Shown here: piece after piece, positions 28,782 through 36,523 of the stretch
How positions within the stretch are numbered: the first letter of the stretch is position 1
How the letters are laid out: the number at the start of each line of letters is the position of its first letter
From: Hoyosella rhizosphaerae
Lineage (GTDB): Bacteria; Actinomycetota; Actinomycetes; Mycobacteriales; Mycobacteriaceae
Assembly (NCBI RefSeq): GCF_014643175.1
Contig: NZ_BMJH01000004.1
Span: 1-64,000 of the forward strand
DNA length: 64,000 bases
Direction of reading: 5' to 3'
Program-made: the position numbers and the translations under genes
The notes under the pieces: generated by a model
The model's input: only the letters and a program-made list of their open reading frames with translations
Database searches by the model: none
Told to the model about the DNA's origin: nothing

Positions 28782-29264
28782 ATGGTGGACGATAACGGCG
28801 AGCAACCGAAATGGCTCAGTCGTGATGAACAACAAACGTGGCGAGCGTACATCGACGGTAGTCAACGATTACTTGGGATGCTCAACCGCGACCTCACCGA
28901 CGACGCGAAACTCTCACTAGGGGACTTCCGCATCCTCGTGCTGCTATCTGAATCCCCCACCGGCGCAGTCCGCATGAGCGAACTTGCAGATGGAATCGTC
29001 GCCTCACGCAGCAAACTCACACACCAGGTTCGGCGGATGGAAGAGCAAAACCTCGTCAAACGCGAATCTTGCGCAGACGATGGCCGCGGCGTATTCGCCC
29101 ACATCACCGATCAAGGCCGAGCCGCGCTACGCGACGCAGCATCACACCACGTTTCTAGCGTGCGCGAGTACTTCATTGACCTACTCGACCCCGCCGACCT
29201 CAAGGCGCTCCGCAAAATCTTTGAGAAAGTCGACGCCCATCTGATCGACCAGCAACGCCGATAA
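28782..29264 (+). CDS. MarR family transcriptional regulator
   Basis: A 160-residue MarR-type winged-helix regulator. The DNA-binding part is LGDFRILVLLSESPTGAVRMSELADGIVASRSKLTHQVRRMEEQNLVKRE and the wing is DGRGVFAHITDQGRAAL. I chose the ATG at 28782, after GGGGAGAGGA at long spacing; an in-frame ATG at 28746 is possible. It is divergent from the quinone oxidoreductase, a likely target. No clear palindrome was spotted between them. Confidence 0.85.
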   Translation: MVDDNGEQPKWLSRDEQQTWRAYIDGSQRLLGMLNRDLTDDAKLSLGDFRILVLLSESPTGAVRMSELADGIVASRSKLTHQVRRMEEQNLVKRESCADDGRGVFAHITDQGRAALRDAASHHVSSVREYFIDLLDPADLKALRKIFEKVDAHLIDQQRR

Positions 29265-29310
29265 GCATGCGATTGGCCCGAACCGCGCATCATTAGATAG
29301 GATCATCGAC

Positions 29311-29396
29311 GGAAGCGTGGCAGAGCGGCCGAATGCACTCGCCTTGAAAGCGAGCGTCGTTAAAACCGACCGGGGGTTCAAATCCCTCCGCTTCCG
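29311..29396 (+). tRNA. tRNA-Ser (TGA)
   Basis: The acceptor stem GGAAGCG pairs with CGCTTCC. The anticodon arm CGCCTTGAAAGCG gives anticodon TGA, the long variable arm of a class II tRNA is present, and the T loop is GTTCAAATC. The 3' CCA is not encoded. A terminator follows at 29401-29437. Confidence 0.95.
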
Positions 29397-29400
29397 CTCA

Positions 29401-29437
29401 AAGCCCCGACCTGTTTATGCAGGCCGGGGCTTTTTTG
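29401..29437 (+). terminator. Rho-independent terminator after tRNA-Ser (TGA)
   Basis: An AAAGCCCCGACCTG / CAGGCCGGGGCTTT stem (one mismatch) with a TTTATG loop, followed by a run of T. Confidence 0.85.
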
Positions 29438-29461
29438 TTTGGTGGCGGATGGGTGCTGGGA

Positions 29462-29508
29462 ACTTGTGGTGAGTTTTGTACATCAGGTGTGCAAAACTCA
29501 CCACAAGT
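29462..29508. repeat. Intergenic palindromic repeat, family 2, copy A
   Basis: A perfect 16-bp stem ACTTGTGGTGAGTTTT / AAAACTCACCACAAGT around the loop GTACATCAGGTGTGC. Related copies lie at 43896-43940, 45631-45676 and 46341-46386, sharing the arm core TTGTGGTGA and the loop GTACATCTGAGGTAG (diverged here). Confidence 0.75.
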
Positions 29509-29529
29509 CGCCGGTGCGGGTGTAGTGAA

Positions 29530-29694
29530 CTACTTACCTGAGAAATACACTCCACCAGCAACCATGGTTCCCGCCATAATCCCCGGCGACACAGTGGAAA
29601 CGACACCTTTATTTGGCTTGGCTACGATGCTGCCACCCAGGTTGGACGAACGACGCGAGCGCGCCCGGTCGGAAAGGGCAGATGGGGTCAGCAC
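29530..29694 (-). CDS. Small hypothetical protein, 54 aa, overlapping the lipoprotein stop
   Basis: A 54-codon frame starting with the GTG at 29694, which overlaps the end of the upstream lipoprotein gene by 7 bp. The peptide has a basic N-terminal part (LSDRARSRRSSN) and a Gly/Val/Ala-rich hydrophobic end (VSPGIMAGTMVAGGVYFSG) that could sit in or on the membrane. I do not recognise a family. Overlap suggests translational coupling to the lipoprotein. The coding look of the tail and the tight overlap are the only evidence. Confidence 0.4.
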   Translation of the reverse strand: MLTPSALSDRARSRRSSNLGGSIVAKPNKGVVSTVSPGIMAGTMVAGGVYFSGK

Positions 29695-30506
29695 ACTCCC
29701 GGATCGGGACTGCTCGCCAGCAACGTCAAGGTGAACTCAGCAGGCAGTCGCAGTTGCTGACCTTCATGTCCGACGAGGGAACACGGGGAATTGCCGTGGG
29801 CCATGCCAAGGATCTCGAAACACCCGTCGGGGATGACGACATCAACACGCCCCGCTGCATCGGTTGGCTCACTGTTGAAGCCGGGGCCACCTCCGCCGCA
29901 ACGGCCAAGCACTATAGATGCACCAACAATTGGGCGCTGTGAATCGTGCTCCAGAAGAACGAGTGTGCCAGGTGTGTCGGCGTTTGCAGTAGGTGAAGTA
30001 CCGTCGTAAAACGTCAGGCGCACGTCCGAACGCTGGCCGGGTTCGGTGATTTCACCGCGATGCATTTCGGACTGCTGTTGCGTCCCGCGCGGAACCTCAA
30101 TAAGGCTGAATCCATAGCAACCAGGTGGCACATCAATTGCTGCGGCACCGTCGCTGTCCGTGGTTGTCTTGCCGACAAGACGTGGGTTTAGCGGACGACC
30201 TGGTTCTTCGGAATCACAGTGGTCAAGGCGTGCGACCGCAATCACGGCACTGGGAACGCTGCTGCCTGAGGTGGTTTGTACTGCGAAGTTGAATGTCCCG
30301 CTTCCGGTAGCTGGCGGTTCAAGTGGCGTCGCCGATGCATCGGACGCGCTGGTTGAGGTTGTGGCGTCGCCATCCGAATCGGCGTCAGTTGTCGCTGTTT
30401 GGCCAACTTCATCGAATGGGGTCTGTTGGGTGTTTTCGCAGGCCGATCCGACTAGCGCTGCGATACTCAGGACAGCGGCCGCGAGGTACTTCCGGCTCGA
30501 TTGCAT
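29688..30506 (-). CDS. Secreted, possibly lipid-anchored protein with two prealbumin-like repeats
   Basis: A 272-residue exported protein. The signal peptide (MQSSRKYLAAAVLSIAALVG) ends in SAC at Cys23, an atypical lipobox, so lipidation is likely but not certain. A Thr/Ser/Asp-rich linker follows to about residue 65. Two repeated beta-rich units come next, each with a spaced Cys pair: one with VARLDHC...IDVPPGCYGFSL, the other with VLGRCGGGG...VVIPDGCFEILG. They look like prealbumin/SpaA-like folds used for surface display. I chose the ATG at 30506 because AGGAG lies 6 nt upstream. No enzyme motif is seen. Confidence 0.6.
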   Translation of the reverse strand: MQSSRKYLAAAVLSIAALVGSACENTQQTPFDEVGQTATTDADSDGDATTSTSASDASATPLEPPATGSGTFNFAVQTTSGSSVPSAVIAVARLDHCDSEEPGRPLNPRLVGKTTTDSDGAAAIDVPPGCYGFSLIEVPRGTQQQSEMHRGEITEPGQRSDVRLTFYDGTSPTANADTPGTLVLLEHDSQRPIVGASIVLGRCGGGGPGFNSEPTDAAGRVDVVIPDGCFEILGMAHGNSPCSLVGHEGQQLRLPAEFTLTLLASSPDPGVC

Positions 30507-30654
30507 CATGTGCTCCTTGTTTCGCGGTATGTGTCACAAGGCACATCGTTGGCCGACTGTCGTGGCGTTAGCTGATTTCCTGCACGAATCTAGATCGTTT
30601 CTAGGCTGTTGTGAAGATGACTTCAGATCGTGACCCGAACCACTGCCCCCGCGC

Positions 30655-32301
30655 TTATTCGCTGGTTCGTGAGATTCGTTCGTCGGCGCCCACGGCTACG
30701 GGAGTGTTGCTCTCGATGTAGTTGCGGAGGGCATCGGTGTTGTTCTTGTCGCTGGTGGTTGGTGTTGTTTCGTGCTGGGCGGTGAATCCGCTGGCTGGGT
30801 CGAGGATGTGTGAGTCGACGACGATGCGGTAGGTGTCAGTCGGTGAGATTGGTTCGTCGCCTATGCGTGGGTCGGATACTTTGTGGCCGAGTTCGGCGTC
30901 GTTGTCCACTGTGTAGCTGAGGGCGGCCGATGGCTGGAGTATGACGTCGCTGTCGTCGCGGAATTGTTGCTCGAGTAGGTCGCGTAGTTGCGCCCCGGTG
31001 AGTTCGGTGACTGCCAACGGTGCGGTGGCGATTGCGGCGTGGATGTCTCCGTAGGTGACGACGCGGCGGAGGTCGGCGCGGATGAGCCCTGGGTGGAGCA
31101 GGACGGCGTCGGCTTCCGGGTGTGCGTGTGCGGCCGCGTCAGCGAGGAGTTTGCCGAGTCCGCTTTCGCCTGTCTCTGCTGAGTCGCGGGTGGCTATGTC
31201 GGCGAGTTCGCCTACACGTCGCTCGCTGAGGGCTGAGGCCTTGTTTTCGGCGTCCCGAATGAACTCTTCGACTGTGGGGTCGGGTTCAACATTTCGGGTG
31301 ACGATTTGGTTGAAGGCGCTGACGCGGTCTCGCCGTACTTCGCCGGTTGTGCGGTCGATGTTGAGGTCGGTGACGGCGATGGATTTGCCGAAGCCTGCGG
31401 GGTGAATGAGAACCCGGTCGCTTCCTTCTGGGTCGGCGACGGTGCAGTAGTAGGGCGTGTCGCCGCCGCTGGTGATGATGGCGTCGACTTGTGTGGTGGC
31501 TTGTGATGCGATGGCGTAGGCGCGGGTGTTTTCTGCGCCGCAATCGTTCGGTCCGCGTGGGGATTCGGGGGAGTCTGGGTCGTGGAGGAGCAGGACCATC
31601 GCTTTGACGCCGAAGAATTCGAGTGCTTCGGCTGATCTGGTGATGGATTCGAGTTCGTCGGCGAGGTGAAATGCTGCGCCGTTGTCGGTGCTGCGACTTG
31701 TTACGCCGATGACGCCGACTGGGATGCCATCGAAGTGCCGGATGACAAACGGTGAAGCTACTGCGTCGCCTTCGGGTCCGTCGATGTTCGCGCCCAGGTG
31801 CGGGTATTGCGCACCTTCGAATGGTGGGTCATCGCAGGGGCGGTCGGCGTGACAGCCACCGTTAGATTTGCGCAGTAGTTCAGGAAGCCCGTCAGCTAAT
31901 TCGTGCCCACCAACTGCCGAGGCGTCGACGTTCCATTTGTTAAGAAGGTCAATTGTCGGTTCGTGGTGAAGCAGCGTTGACGTTTCGTCGCCACTGTTGG
32001 GCTGGATGTTGTTGCCCGCGGACAGCAGCATTGATTTATTTGCTTGCCGCCGTAGTTGGTCGAGAAGTGTTCCAACGTAGGCTGCGCCGCCCGCTTCGAT
32101 TCGTGTCCCGTCGGATTGGGTGACGGTTCCTTGGTCGCCCTCCGGGGGCTGCAGTGCACTGTTGAAGTCGCCGATTGTGAGGATGCGAACTTCGAGGTCG
32201 TTGCTGGTTGGGTCCGCTGATGCGATCGGAGCGGCTAGCAACGAAACGGCGAGGACGGAGCTCACTGCAAGGATCGGCATGTGACGTTGTGAGCCATGCA
32301 C
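30655..32301 (-). CDS. Exported 5'-nucleotidase/metallophosphatase-like protein with degenerate active site
   Basis: A 548-residue secreted protein with the UshA/YfkN two-domain layout. The signal peptide is residues 1-29 (cut after PIASA). The N-terminal metallophosphatase-like domain has ILTIGDFNSAL, SAGNNIQPNSG and VGGHELADG; the C-terminal nucleotidase-like domain has HPGLIRADL and VTYGDIHAAIATAPLAV. The family normally shows DxH, GD, GNHEFD, GGHxH and an NPGGxR loop. Most of these ligand positions are changed here (DFN, GN, GGHE, GGDT, HPGL). The GTG at 32301 has AAGGAGG 6 nt upstream. It is probably a binding or structural protein rather than an enzyme. Confidence 0.75.
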   Translation of the reverse strand: MHGSQRHMPILAVSSVLAVSLLAAPIASADPTSNDLEVRILTIGDFNSALQPPEGDQGTVTQSDGTRIEAGGAAYVGTLLDQLRRQANKSMLLSAGNNIQPNSGDETSTLLHHEPTIDLLNKWNVDASAVGGHELADGLPELLRKSNGGCHADRPCDDPPFEGAQYPHLGANIDGPEGDAVASPFVIRHFDGIPVGVIGVTSRSTDNGAAFHLADELESITRSAEALEFFGVKAMVLLLHDPDSPESPRGPNDCGAENTRAYAIASQATTQVDAIITSGGDTPYYCTVADPEGSDRVLIHPAGFGKSIAVTDLNIDRTTGEVRRDRVSAFNQIVTRNVEPDPTVEEFIRDAENKASALSERRVGELADIATRDSAETGESGLGKLLADAAAHAHPEADAVLLHPGLIRADLRRVVTYGDIHAAIATAPLAVTELTGAQLRDLLEQQFRDDSDVILQPSAALSYTVDNDAELGHKVSDPRIGDEPISPTDTYRIVVDSHILDPASGFTAQHETTPTTSDKNNTDALRNYIESNTPVAVGADERISRTSE

Positions 32302-32429
32302 AATGAGCCTCCTTGCGGTTGAGTTGGTCGTGTCGAAAATCTGTTGCATTCAGTGTCGTGCCCGCAGGTGCCTATTTTCATCAAAAAGGCGTCACAGTTC
32401 CGTCACTATCTGGGGCGACGCGTATATTT

Positions 32430-33533
32430 TCAGGCCAAGCTGGTGGCACCCTCGCTGAGTGCGAAGGCGAGGAATGCATCGTTCTCGTCTGGATCGCCGA
32501 TGGTAACGCGCACTCCTTCACTGCTGAAGGGTCGGACGAGGACACCGGCCGCAGCGCAATGCTGGGCGAATTTTTCGGTGCTGTCGCCGAGGTTAATCCA
32601 CACGAAGTTCGCCTGAGTTTCGGGCACCGTGTATCCGGCGCTGAGAAGTGCTTCGCGCACTCGTTCGCGTTCGGCCACGACTTGGTTTGTGCGGGCCAAG
32701 AGTTCGTCCTGTGCGGCCAGTGATGCCAGGGCGGCTGTTTGGGCGAGGCTGTTGCAACTGAAAGGGATGTACACCTTCGAGAGGGTGGCGATGACCTGAG
32801 GTGATCCAACCGCGTATCCGATGCGCAGCCCTGCTAGGCCGTATGCCTTGGAGAATGTGCGCAGAACGATCACGTTGTCTCTGTCGCGGCCAATTGCGAC
32901 ACCATCAGGCATGTCTTCGGGATCGAAGCCGTCAGGCCGGAAGTACTCCACGTAGGCCTCGTCGAGGACGACCAGGATGTGTGGCGGGACGGCATCGAGG
33001 AACTTTTCGAGAGCCGAACGGCCCACTGCGGTGCCTGTGGGGTTGTTCGGGTTACACACAAAAATTAGTCGAGTGCGGTCGGTGATCGCGGCGAGCATCG
33101 CATCCAGGTCGTGACGATGCTCGTTGTCGAGAGGAACCCTCACCGGTGTTGCGCCGGCGACCAACGCGACGAGTGGGTAGGCCTCAAACGAACGCCACGC
33201 AAAGACAACCTCGTCGCCGGGGCTGCACGTGGCAAGCACCAACTGCTGGCACAGACTGACGGAGCCGCACCCCACCGCAATCCGTTCGACAGTAGTTGCG
33301 AACTTGGCCGCTAGGGCCTCACGCACAGCCACAGCGCCGTTGTCGGGGTACCTGTTGACACCTGCAGCGGCCTCTGCGATTGCTGACACAACGCTTGGCA
33401 ACGGTGGCGGTGACGTCTCATTGCTCGCCAGTTTGATCGCACCAGGCCAGGATTTTCCTGGAACATACACCGGGATGGTGGTGAGGTCTGGGCGCAGCTG
33501 CACAGTCGACGGCGAAGAAGCGGAATCGGTCAC
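32430..33533 (-). CDS. Histidinol-phosphate/aromatic aminotransferase (HisC2/Pat-like)
   Basis: A 367-residue fold-type I PLP enzyme. The N-terminal part is IPVYVPGKSWPGAIKLASNETSPPPL. The catalytic region has CNPNNPTG, LDEAYVEYF and the PLP lysine in FSKAYGLAGLRIGYA (about residue 230). Close relatives transaminate histidinol-phosphate or aromatic amino acids; here the second copy (HisC2/phenylalanine aminotransferase) is the likelier reading because no his operon is present. I chose the GTG at 33533, which lies 7 nt after TACCCT with no good ribosome site, possibly leaderless. It is divergent from the hydrolase gene. Confidence 0.88.
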   Translation of the reverse strand: MTDSASSPSTVQLRPDLTTIPVYVPGKSWPGAIKLASNETSPPPLPSVVSAIAEAAAGVNRYPDNGAVAVREALAAKFATTVERIAVGCGSVSLCQQLVLATCSPGDEVVFAWRSFEAYPLVALVAGATPVRVPLDNEHRHDLDAMLAAITDRTRLIFVCNPNNPTGTAVGRSALEKFLDAVPPHILVVLDEAYVEYFRPDGFDPEDMPDGVAIGRDRDNVIVLRTFSKAYGLAGLRIGYAVGSPQVIATLSKVYIPFSCNSLAQTAALASLAAQDELLARTNQVVAERERVREALLSAGYTVPETQANFVWINLGDSTEKFAQHCAAAGVLVRPFSSEGVRVTIGDPDENDAFLAFALSEGATSLA

Positions 33534-33635
33534 CCCAGACAGGGTAGTCGGAACACTCCCGGCGGCGCTGAAAGTGGTCTCAAACAGCGAAATTAGCTCT
33601 CGAAAAACCGACACGACAGTGGGAGAGTAGAGGGT

Positions 33636-34382
33636 ATGTCGGGAATACACATTTCACGTGCCCGGCAGGAACATGCGGCCCTGCCGGATAGCACCATTCA
33701 CGTGCCGCTCACAGTAATTGCGCCGGAGACAAAGCCGCGTGGAGGGCTCGTTTTCCTCCACGAAATGCGCGACTTCCACGAACCGCTCTTGCAGTTCATG
33801 CATGAGCTTGCGGACGACGGTTGGCTCGTCGGTGCGCCCCACCTTTTCCATCGCCAACCACCAGACCAATACTCACCAGTTTTCGGACAAGAACTATTCG
33901 ATGATGCGGAAGCGACGCGCACCTGGCTGAGCGAGCACGGTGTTGATGCAGACTGCGTTGGCATCATCGGGTTCGACAGCGCTGGAACCGCCGCAGCGCA
34001 CGTTGCTACGGAGCGGGCATACGGTGCCGCCGTCAGCATCGCCCCGCACGGTATCCGCGAGCCGCTGACGAATGACGCAACGCCTTTGCTGAAAGTGATC
34101 CCGTATCTTCAGACGCCGTGGCTGGGCATTTTTGGGGAGGATGACCCGAAGACGCCGCCCGACGACGTGCAGGAGCTCCGGAACGCTGCACTCCGCGCGC
34201 CGGTCGCAACCCTTTTGGTTGACTATCCAGGCTTAGCGCACCGACCAGATGATGGATTCGGAATGGAGTCGTGGCACGACGTTGACGACATCGACGAGTT
34301 CGCCAACGAATTCAGCCCAGACAGCTCCGTTACGGCAGCTAAACAGCATATTTTTGAATGGTTTGACAGCAACTTGCGGTAG
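33636..34382 (+). CDS. Dienelactone hydrolase family protein with Asp at the nucleophile position
   Basis: A 248-residue alpha/beta hydrolase of the dienelactone hydrolase (DLH) type. The oxyanion strand is GLVFLHEMRDFHEPLLQFMHELADDGWLVGAPHLFHR. The nucleophile elbow reads GIIGFDSAG (Asp114), where DLH enzymes have Cys or Ser. The expected acid (FGEDDPKTPPDD) and His (YPGLAHRPDDGFG) are present. An Asp nucleophile would be dehalogenase- or epoxide-hydrolase-like, or the protein may be inactive. It is divergent from the aminotransferase. Confidence 0.78.
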   Translation: MSGIHISRARQEHAALPDSTIHVPLTVIAPETKPRGGLVFLHEMRDFHEPLLQFMHELADDGWLVGAPHLFHRQPPDQYSPVFGQELFDDAEATRTWLSEHGVDADCVGIIGFDSAGTAAAHVATERAYGAAVSIAPHGIREPLTNDATPLLKVIPYLQTPWLGIFGEDDPKTPPDDVQELRNAALRAPVATLLVDYPGLAHRPDDGFGMESWHDVDDIDEFANEFSPDSSVTAAKQHIFEWFDSNLR

Positions 34383-34465
34383 CTGAGGCACGCCCGTCGG
34401 AGGCGTGTTTTGCATACACAGGCACACCTGTGTAATCTTTCTCGTGCCCGACGTAAGGGGCCCAG

Positions 34466-34557
34466 GGAGGCGTGCCAGAGCGGCCGAATGGGGCTCACTG
34501 CTAATGAGTTGTTCCTCTAAAAAGGAACCGGAGGTTCAAATCCTCTCGCCTCCGCCA
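34466..34557 (+). tRNA. tRNA-Ser (GCT)
   Basis: The acceptor stem GGAGGCG pairs with CGCCTCC. The anticodon loop ACTGCTAAT gives GCT. It has a long variable arm and the T loop GTTCAAATC. The 3' CCA is encoded (34555-34557). Confidence 0.94.
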
Positions 34558-34588
34558 ACACCTTTGTCGGTGCAAATTTAATAAGCTC

Positions 34589-34661
34589 GCGCTCGTAGCT
34601 CAACGGATAGAGCATCTGACTACGGATCAGAAGGTTAGGGGTTCGAATCCCTTCGAGCGCA
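34589..34661 (+). tRNA. tRNA-Arg (ACG)
   Basis: The acceptor stem GCGCTCG pairs with CGAGCGC. The anticodon arm CTGACTACGGATCAG gives ACG (read as ICG after A34 deamination by TadA, whose gene is at 42374). The T loop is GTTCGAATC. CCA is not encoded. It lies 31 bp after tRNA-Ser (GCT). Confidence 0.95.
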
Positions 34662-34679
34662 CGTCTGGTTGAGACAGTG

Positions 34680-34728
34680 AAACACCCCATTACCAGGGCT
34701 TACGAGCCCAAGGTAGTGGGGTGTTTCT
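34680..34728 (+). terminator. Terminator after the tRNA-Ser/tRNA-Arg pair
   Basis: A long hairpin (AAACACCCCATTACC / GGTAGTGGGGTGTTT with an inner GGGCT-TACG-AGCCC stem) followed by T-rich sequence. Confidence 0.85.
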
Positions 34729-34791
34729 TTTCTCACATGCTGTCGTTCATGGGCGAGCAACCCATTGTCACGACGACGAGAGGCGAATACC

Positions 34792-35031
34792 GTGGAAAGC
34801 ATGCGGCAGATCGACTACGTGTCTGAATCTCAACCGAAGCGTCGCGTGGTCCGAGCGCACGTTCTTACGTGGCTGATACGCGTTTCGCTGTGGGTGGTGT
34901 TCGCCGTTATCGCCACGAATGTCGAGGCGTCCTGGTGGACGCTAGCGCTTCCTGGCATCGCCGTCATGCTGCTGGCTGAACTTGCGATGTATCGCTACAT
35001 TTTGCGGCCGGTGCTCAACCCAACTGCTTGA
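34792..35031 (+). CDS. Small two-helix membrane protein
   Basis: A 79-residue protein with a charged N-terminal part (VESMRQIDYVSESQPKRRVVRAH) and two hydrophobic helices (LTWLIRVSLWVVFAVIATNV; WWTLALPGIAVMLLAELAMYRYIL). No family is recognised. I chose the GTG at 34792, after GAGG at 8 nt; the frame is open to 34765. It converges on the Asp23-cluster end, 10 bp away. Confidence 0.6.
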   Translation: MESMRQIDYVSESQPKRRVVRAHVLTWLIRVSLWVVFAVIATNVEASWWTLALPGIAVMLLAELAMYRYILRPVLNPTA

Positions 35032-35041
35032 GCCTGGAGCG

Positions 35042-35620
35042 TTACTGCACTATTCGTGCCGCATCTTTTTTGGCGACCTTATCTAGTTCGATTCGAACCA
35101 TCTGCTGCGGATCGCCGACCGCATCCTGAATCTGTGCGCAGGTGTTCTGCGCGGCGGTGAGGACGTCGTCGAGGTCGGCGTGCGGTTCGATGGTGCAGGA
35201 AATCAGGATGACGGGCGTTCCCCGGTCAACAAGTGCCTTACCGGTCGCGGAGGCGATGCCATCAGTTTGGGCGAGTGATTCCGCGGCAGCGCTGGCGACT
35301 GTGTCAGGTTTGATTGTGAACATGCCCGTGGAACCTTCGGCTGCGGTGAGGTGCACTGGTGTCATGTGGTGGCGGCGGAAATGCTTTAGGAGCCACCCCA
35401 GAGCGATAAGGCCTAACGCAAGGCCGGTAGCTGCGCTTGCCCAGGGGAACCAGGAAGCGTCAGCTACGTCTTGCAAGCCGGTGGTGTCGACCCGGTTTGG
35501 TGCAACAGCGTCGAGGTGACCGAGTTGCCAGGCGATGAGCGCACCGCCGCTCGCTGCGAGAAGTACTCCGAGGAGCAGAGTTGCGATGCGGTCGACTGTG
35601 GCAAGTGTGCGGCTCATCAT
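35042..35620 (-). CDS. AmaP-like alkaline-shock membrane anchor protein
   Basis: A 192-residue protein with two N-terminal TM helices (about 11-33, TLLLGVLLAASGGALIAWQLGHL, and 60-80, AATGLALGLIALGWLLKHF) and a soluble Asp23-like C-terminal domain (PDTVASAAAESLAQTDGIASATGKAL...VILISCTIEPHADLDDV). This is the layout of AmaP, which anchors Asp23 at the membrane in Gram-positive bacteria. It is the last gene of a six-gene operon and overlaps its upstream neighbour by 4 bp. Confidence 0.75.
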   Translation of the reverse strand: MMSRTLATVDRIATLLLGVLLAASGGALIAWQLGHLDAVAPNRVDTTGLQDVADASWFPWASAATGLALGLIALGWLLKHFRRHHMTPVHLTAAEGSTGMFTIKPDTVASAAAESLAQTDGIASATGKALVDRGTPVILISCTIEPHADLDDVLTAAQNTCAQIQDAVGDPQQMVRIELDKVAKKDAARIVQ

Positions 35621-36147
35621 GAGTTCGCTCCTTCTTGGCGGATACGCACTGCGATCTTGGGGGTGCGCGCAAGTGCGGAAAAGCGTTCAGTAAGCCGTTG
35701 CTTAATGGTGTCGCTTAGGTCGGCGGGCGGTGAGCCGAAGACTGTGGCAGTGACAGTCACTTTTCGTTTGGTGGCTGATGCTTTCGCTTTGACCACTGGC
35801 ACGGTGTCTAGCGCTGTGGTTCGGGCGAGGTCGGCTATAGCTCGGGGCGCAAACCATACTGTTTGCTCGCTTCCTGCGACTCTGGTTGTTGCGCGCGGTT
35901 TCACCGCTAAATAGAGGAAAAGAACACCGAGGACCGCAATGCCAGCGCCGACAGGAACGAACCACGGCTGGGGCGTTTGCCCGTCTAGTGTGGTCAGAGC
36001 CTGCGGGATGACGGTTTGCCCCGTCACCCATTGTTGCGAAACGAGCAGGTCGTTGATGGTGACCGCAGCGATTCCAATAAGTAGTGCGATGACGGTGACG
36101 GCGCCTGCGATTGCTGCGGGCCGTGCTTTAGGTGCGCGAGTGGTCAT
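35617..36147 (-). CDS. DUF6286-like membrane protein of the Asp23 cluster
   Basis: A 176-residue protein with two TM helices (about 14-32, AGAVTVIALLIGIAAVTIN, and 66-82, VPVGAGIAVLGVLFLYLAV) and a soluble C-terminal part with an Asp23-like beta-alpha pattern (TTALDTVPVVKAKASATKRKVTVTATVFG). I chose the ATG at 36147 after AAGGAG at 6 nt. It overlaps the upstream asp23 gene by 20 bp and the AmaP-like gene by 4 bp. The family name is from memory of actinobacterial Asp23 loci; the function is unknown. Confidence 0.7.
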   Translation of the reverse strand: MTTRAPKARPAAIAGAVTVIALLIGIAAVTINDLLVSQQWVTGQTVIPQALTTLDGQTPQPWFVPVGAGIAVLGVLFLYLAVKPRATTRVAGSEQTVWFAPRAIADLARTTALDTVPVVKAKASATKRKVTVTATVFGSPPADLSDTIKQRLTERFSALARTPKIAVRIRQEGANS

Positions 36148-36523
36148 CGTTTTCTCCTTGCAGGATTCGTCGCCGCGGTGGTGCGGTGTCGACAACGTAA
36201 TGAGCCGTGACGTCGACGCGATCAACGGGAAGCCCTGTGAGGTGGGGGACTTCGCTGAGTATGCGGTCGTGAATTGCTTGACATACGGTGTGGGCTGGGT
36301 TCGGCCATGCCACCGCTGCGTGCACCGTGATGCGGGTTCTCTTTCCAGCGGTGACAACAGTGATCCGGGGGAACTCGCGTCCGGTGATGCGGTCAATGGC
36401 GGATGAGGATCGGATGACACCGGAGGTGTCGAGCACGACCCTTTCCGTCACCGTTTCGATAACGCGGTCATGAACGGTGAGTTCACCCAAATCGGCAGGG
36501 TCACCGATTGCAGGGTCACCCAT
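36128..36523 (-). CDS. Asp23/Gls24 family protein (copy 2)
   Basis: A 131-residue soluble Asp23-like protein. The core is LTVHDRVIETVTERVVLDTSGVIRSSS, RITVVTAGKRTRITVHAAVAWPNPAHTVCQAIHDRILSEVPHLTGLPVDRVDVTAHYVV, the usual alternation of beta strand and helix. The ATG at 36523 overlaps the end of the DUF2273 gene by 8 bp, so translation is coupled. Asp23 proteins line the inner membrane face and are linked to cell-envelope stress. Confidence 0.8.
   Translation of the reverse strand: MGDPAIGDPADLGELTVHDRVIETVTERVVLDTSGVIRSSSAIDRITGREFPRITVVTAGKRTRITVHAAVAWPNPAHTVCQAIHDRILSEVPHLTGLPVDRVDVTAHYVVDTAPPRRRILQGENDDHSRT

Noticed and set aside
29401-29437. Hairpin after tRNA-Ser (TGA) as a repeat-family member
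   Set aside because: It is GC-rich with a T-run and does not share the family 2 arms or core, so it is an ordinary terminator.
34680-34728. Long hairpin after the tRNA pair as an attachment site
   Set aside because: It is a normal terminator; no duplicated tRNA 3' end or integrase gene is present.
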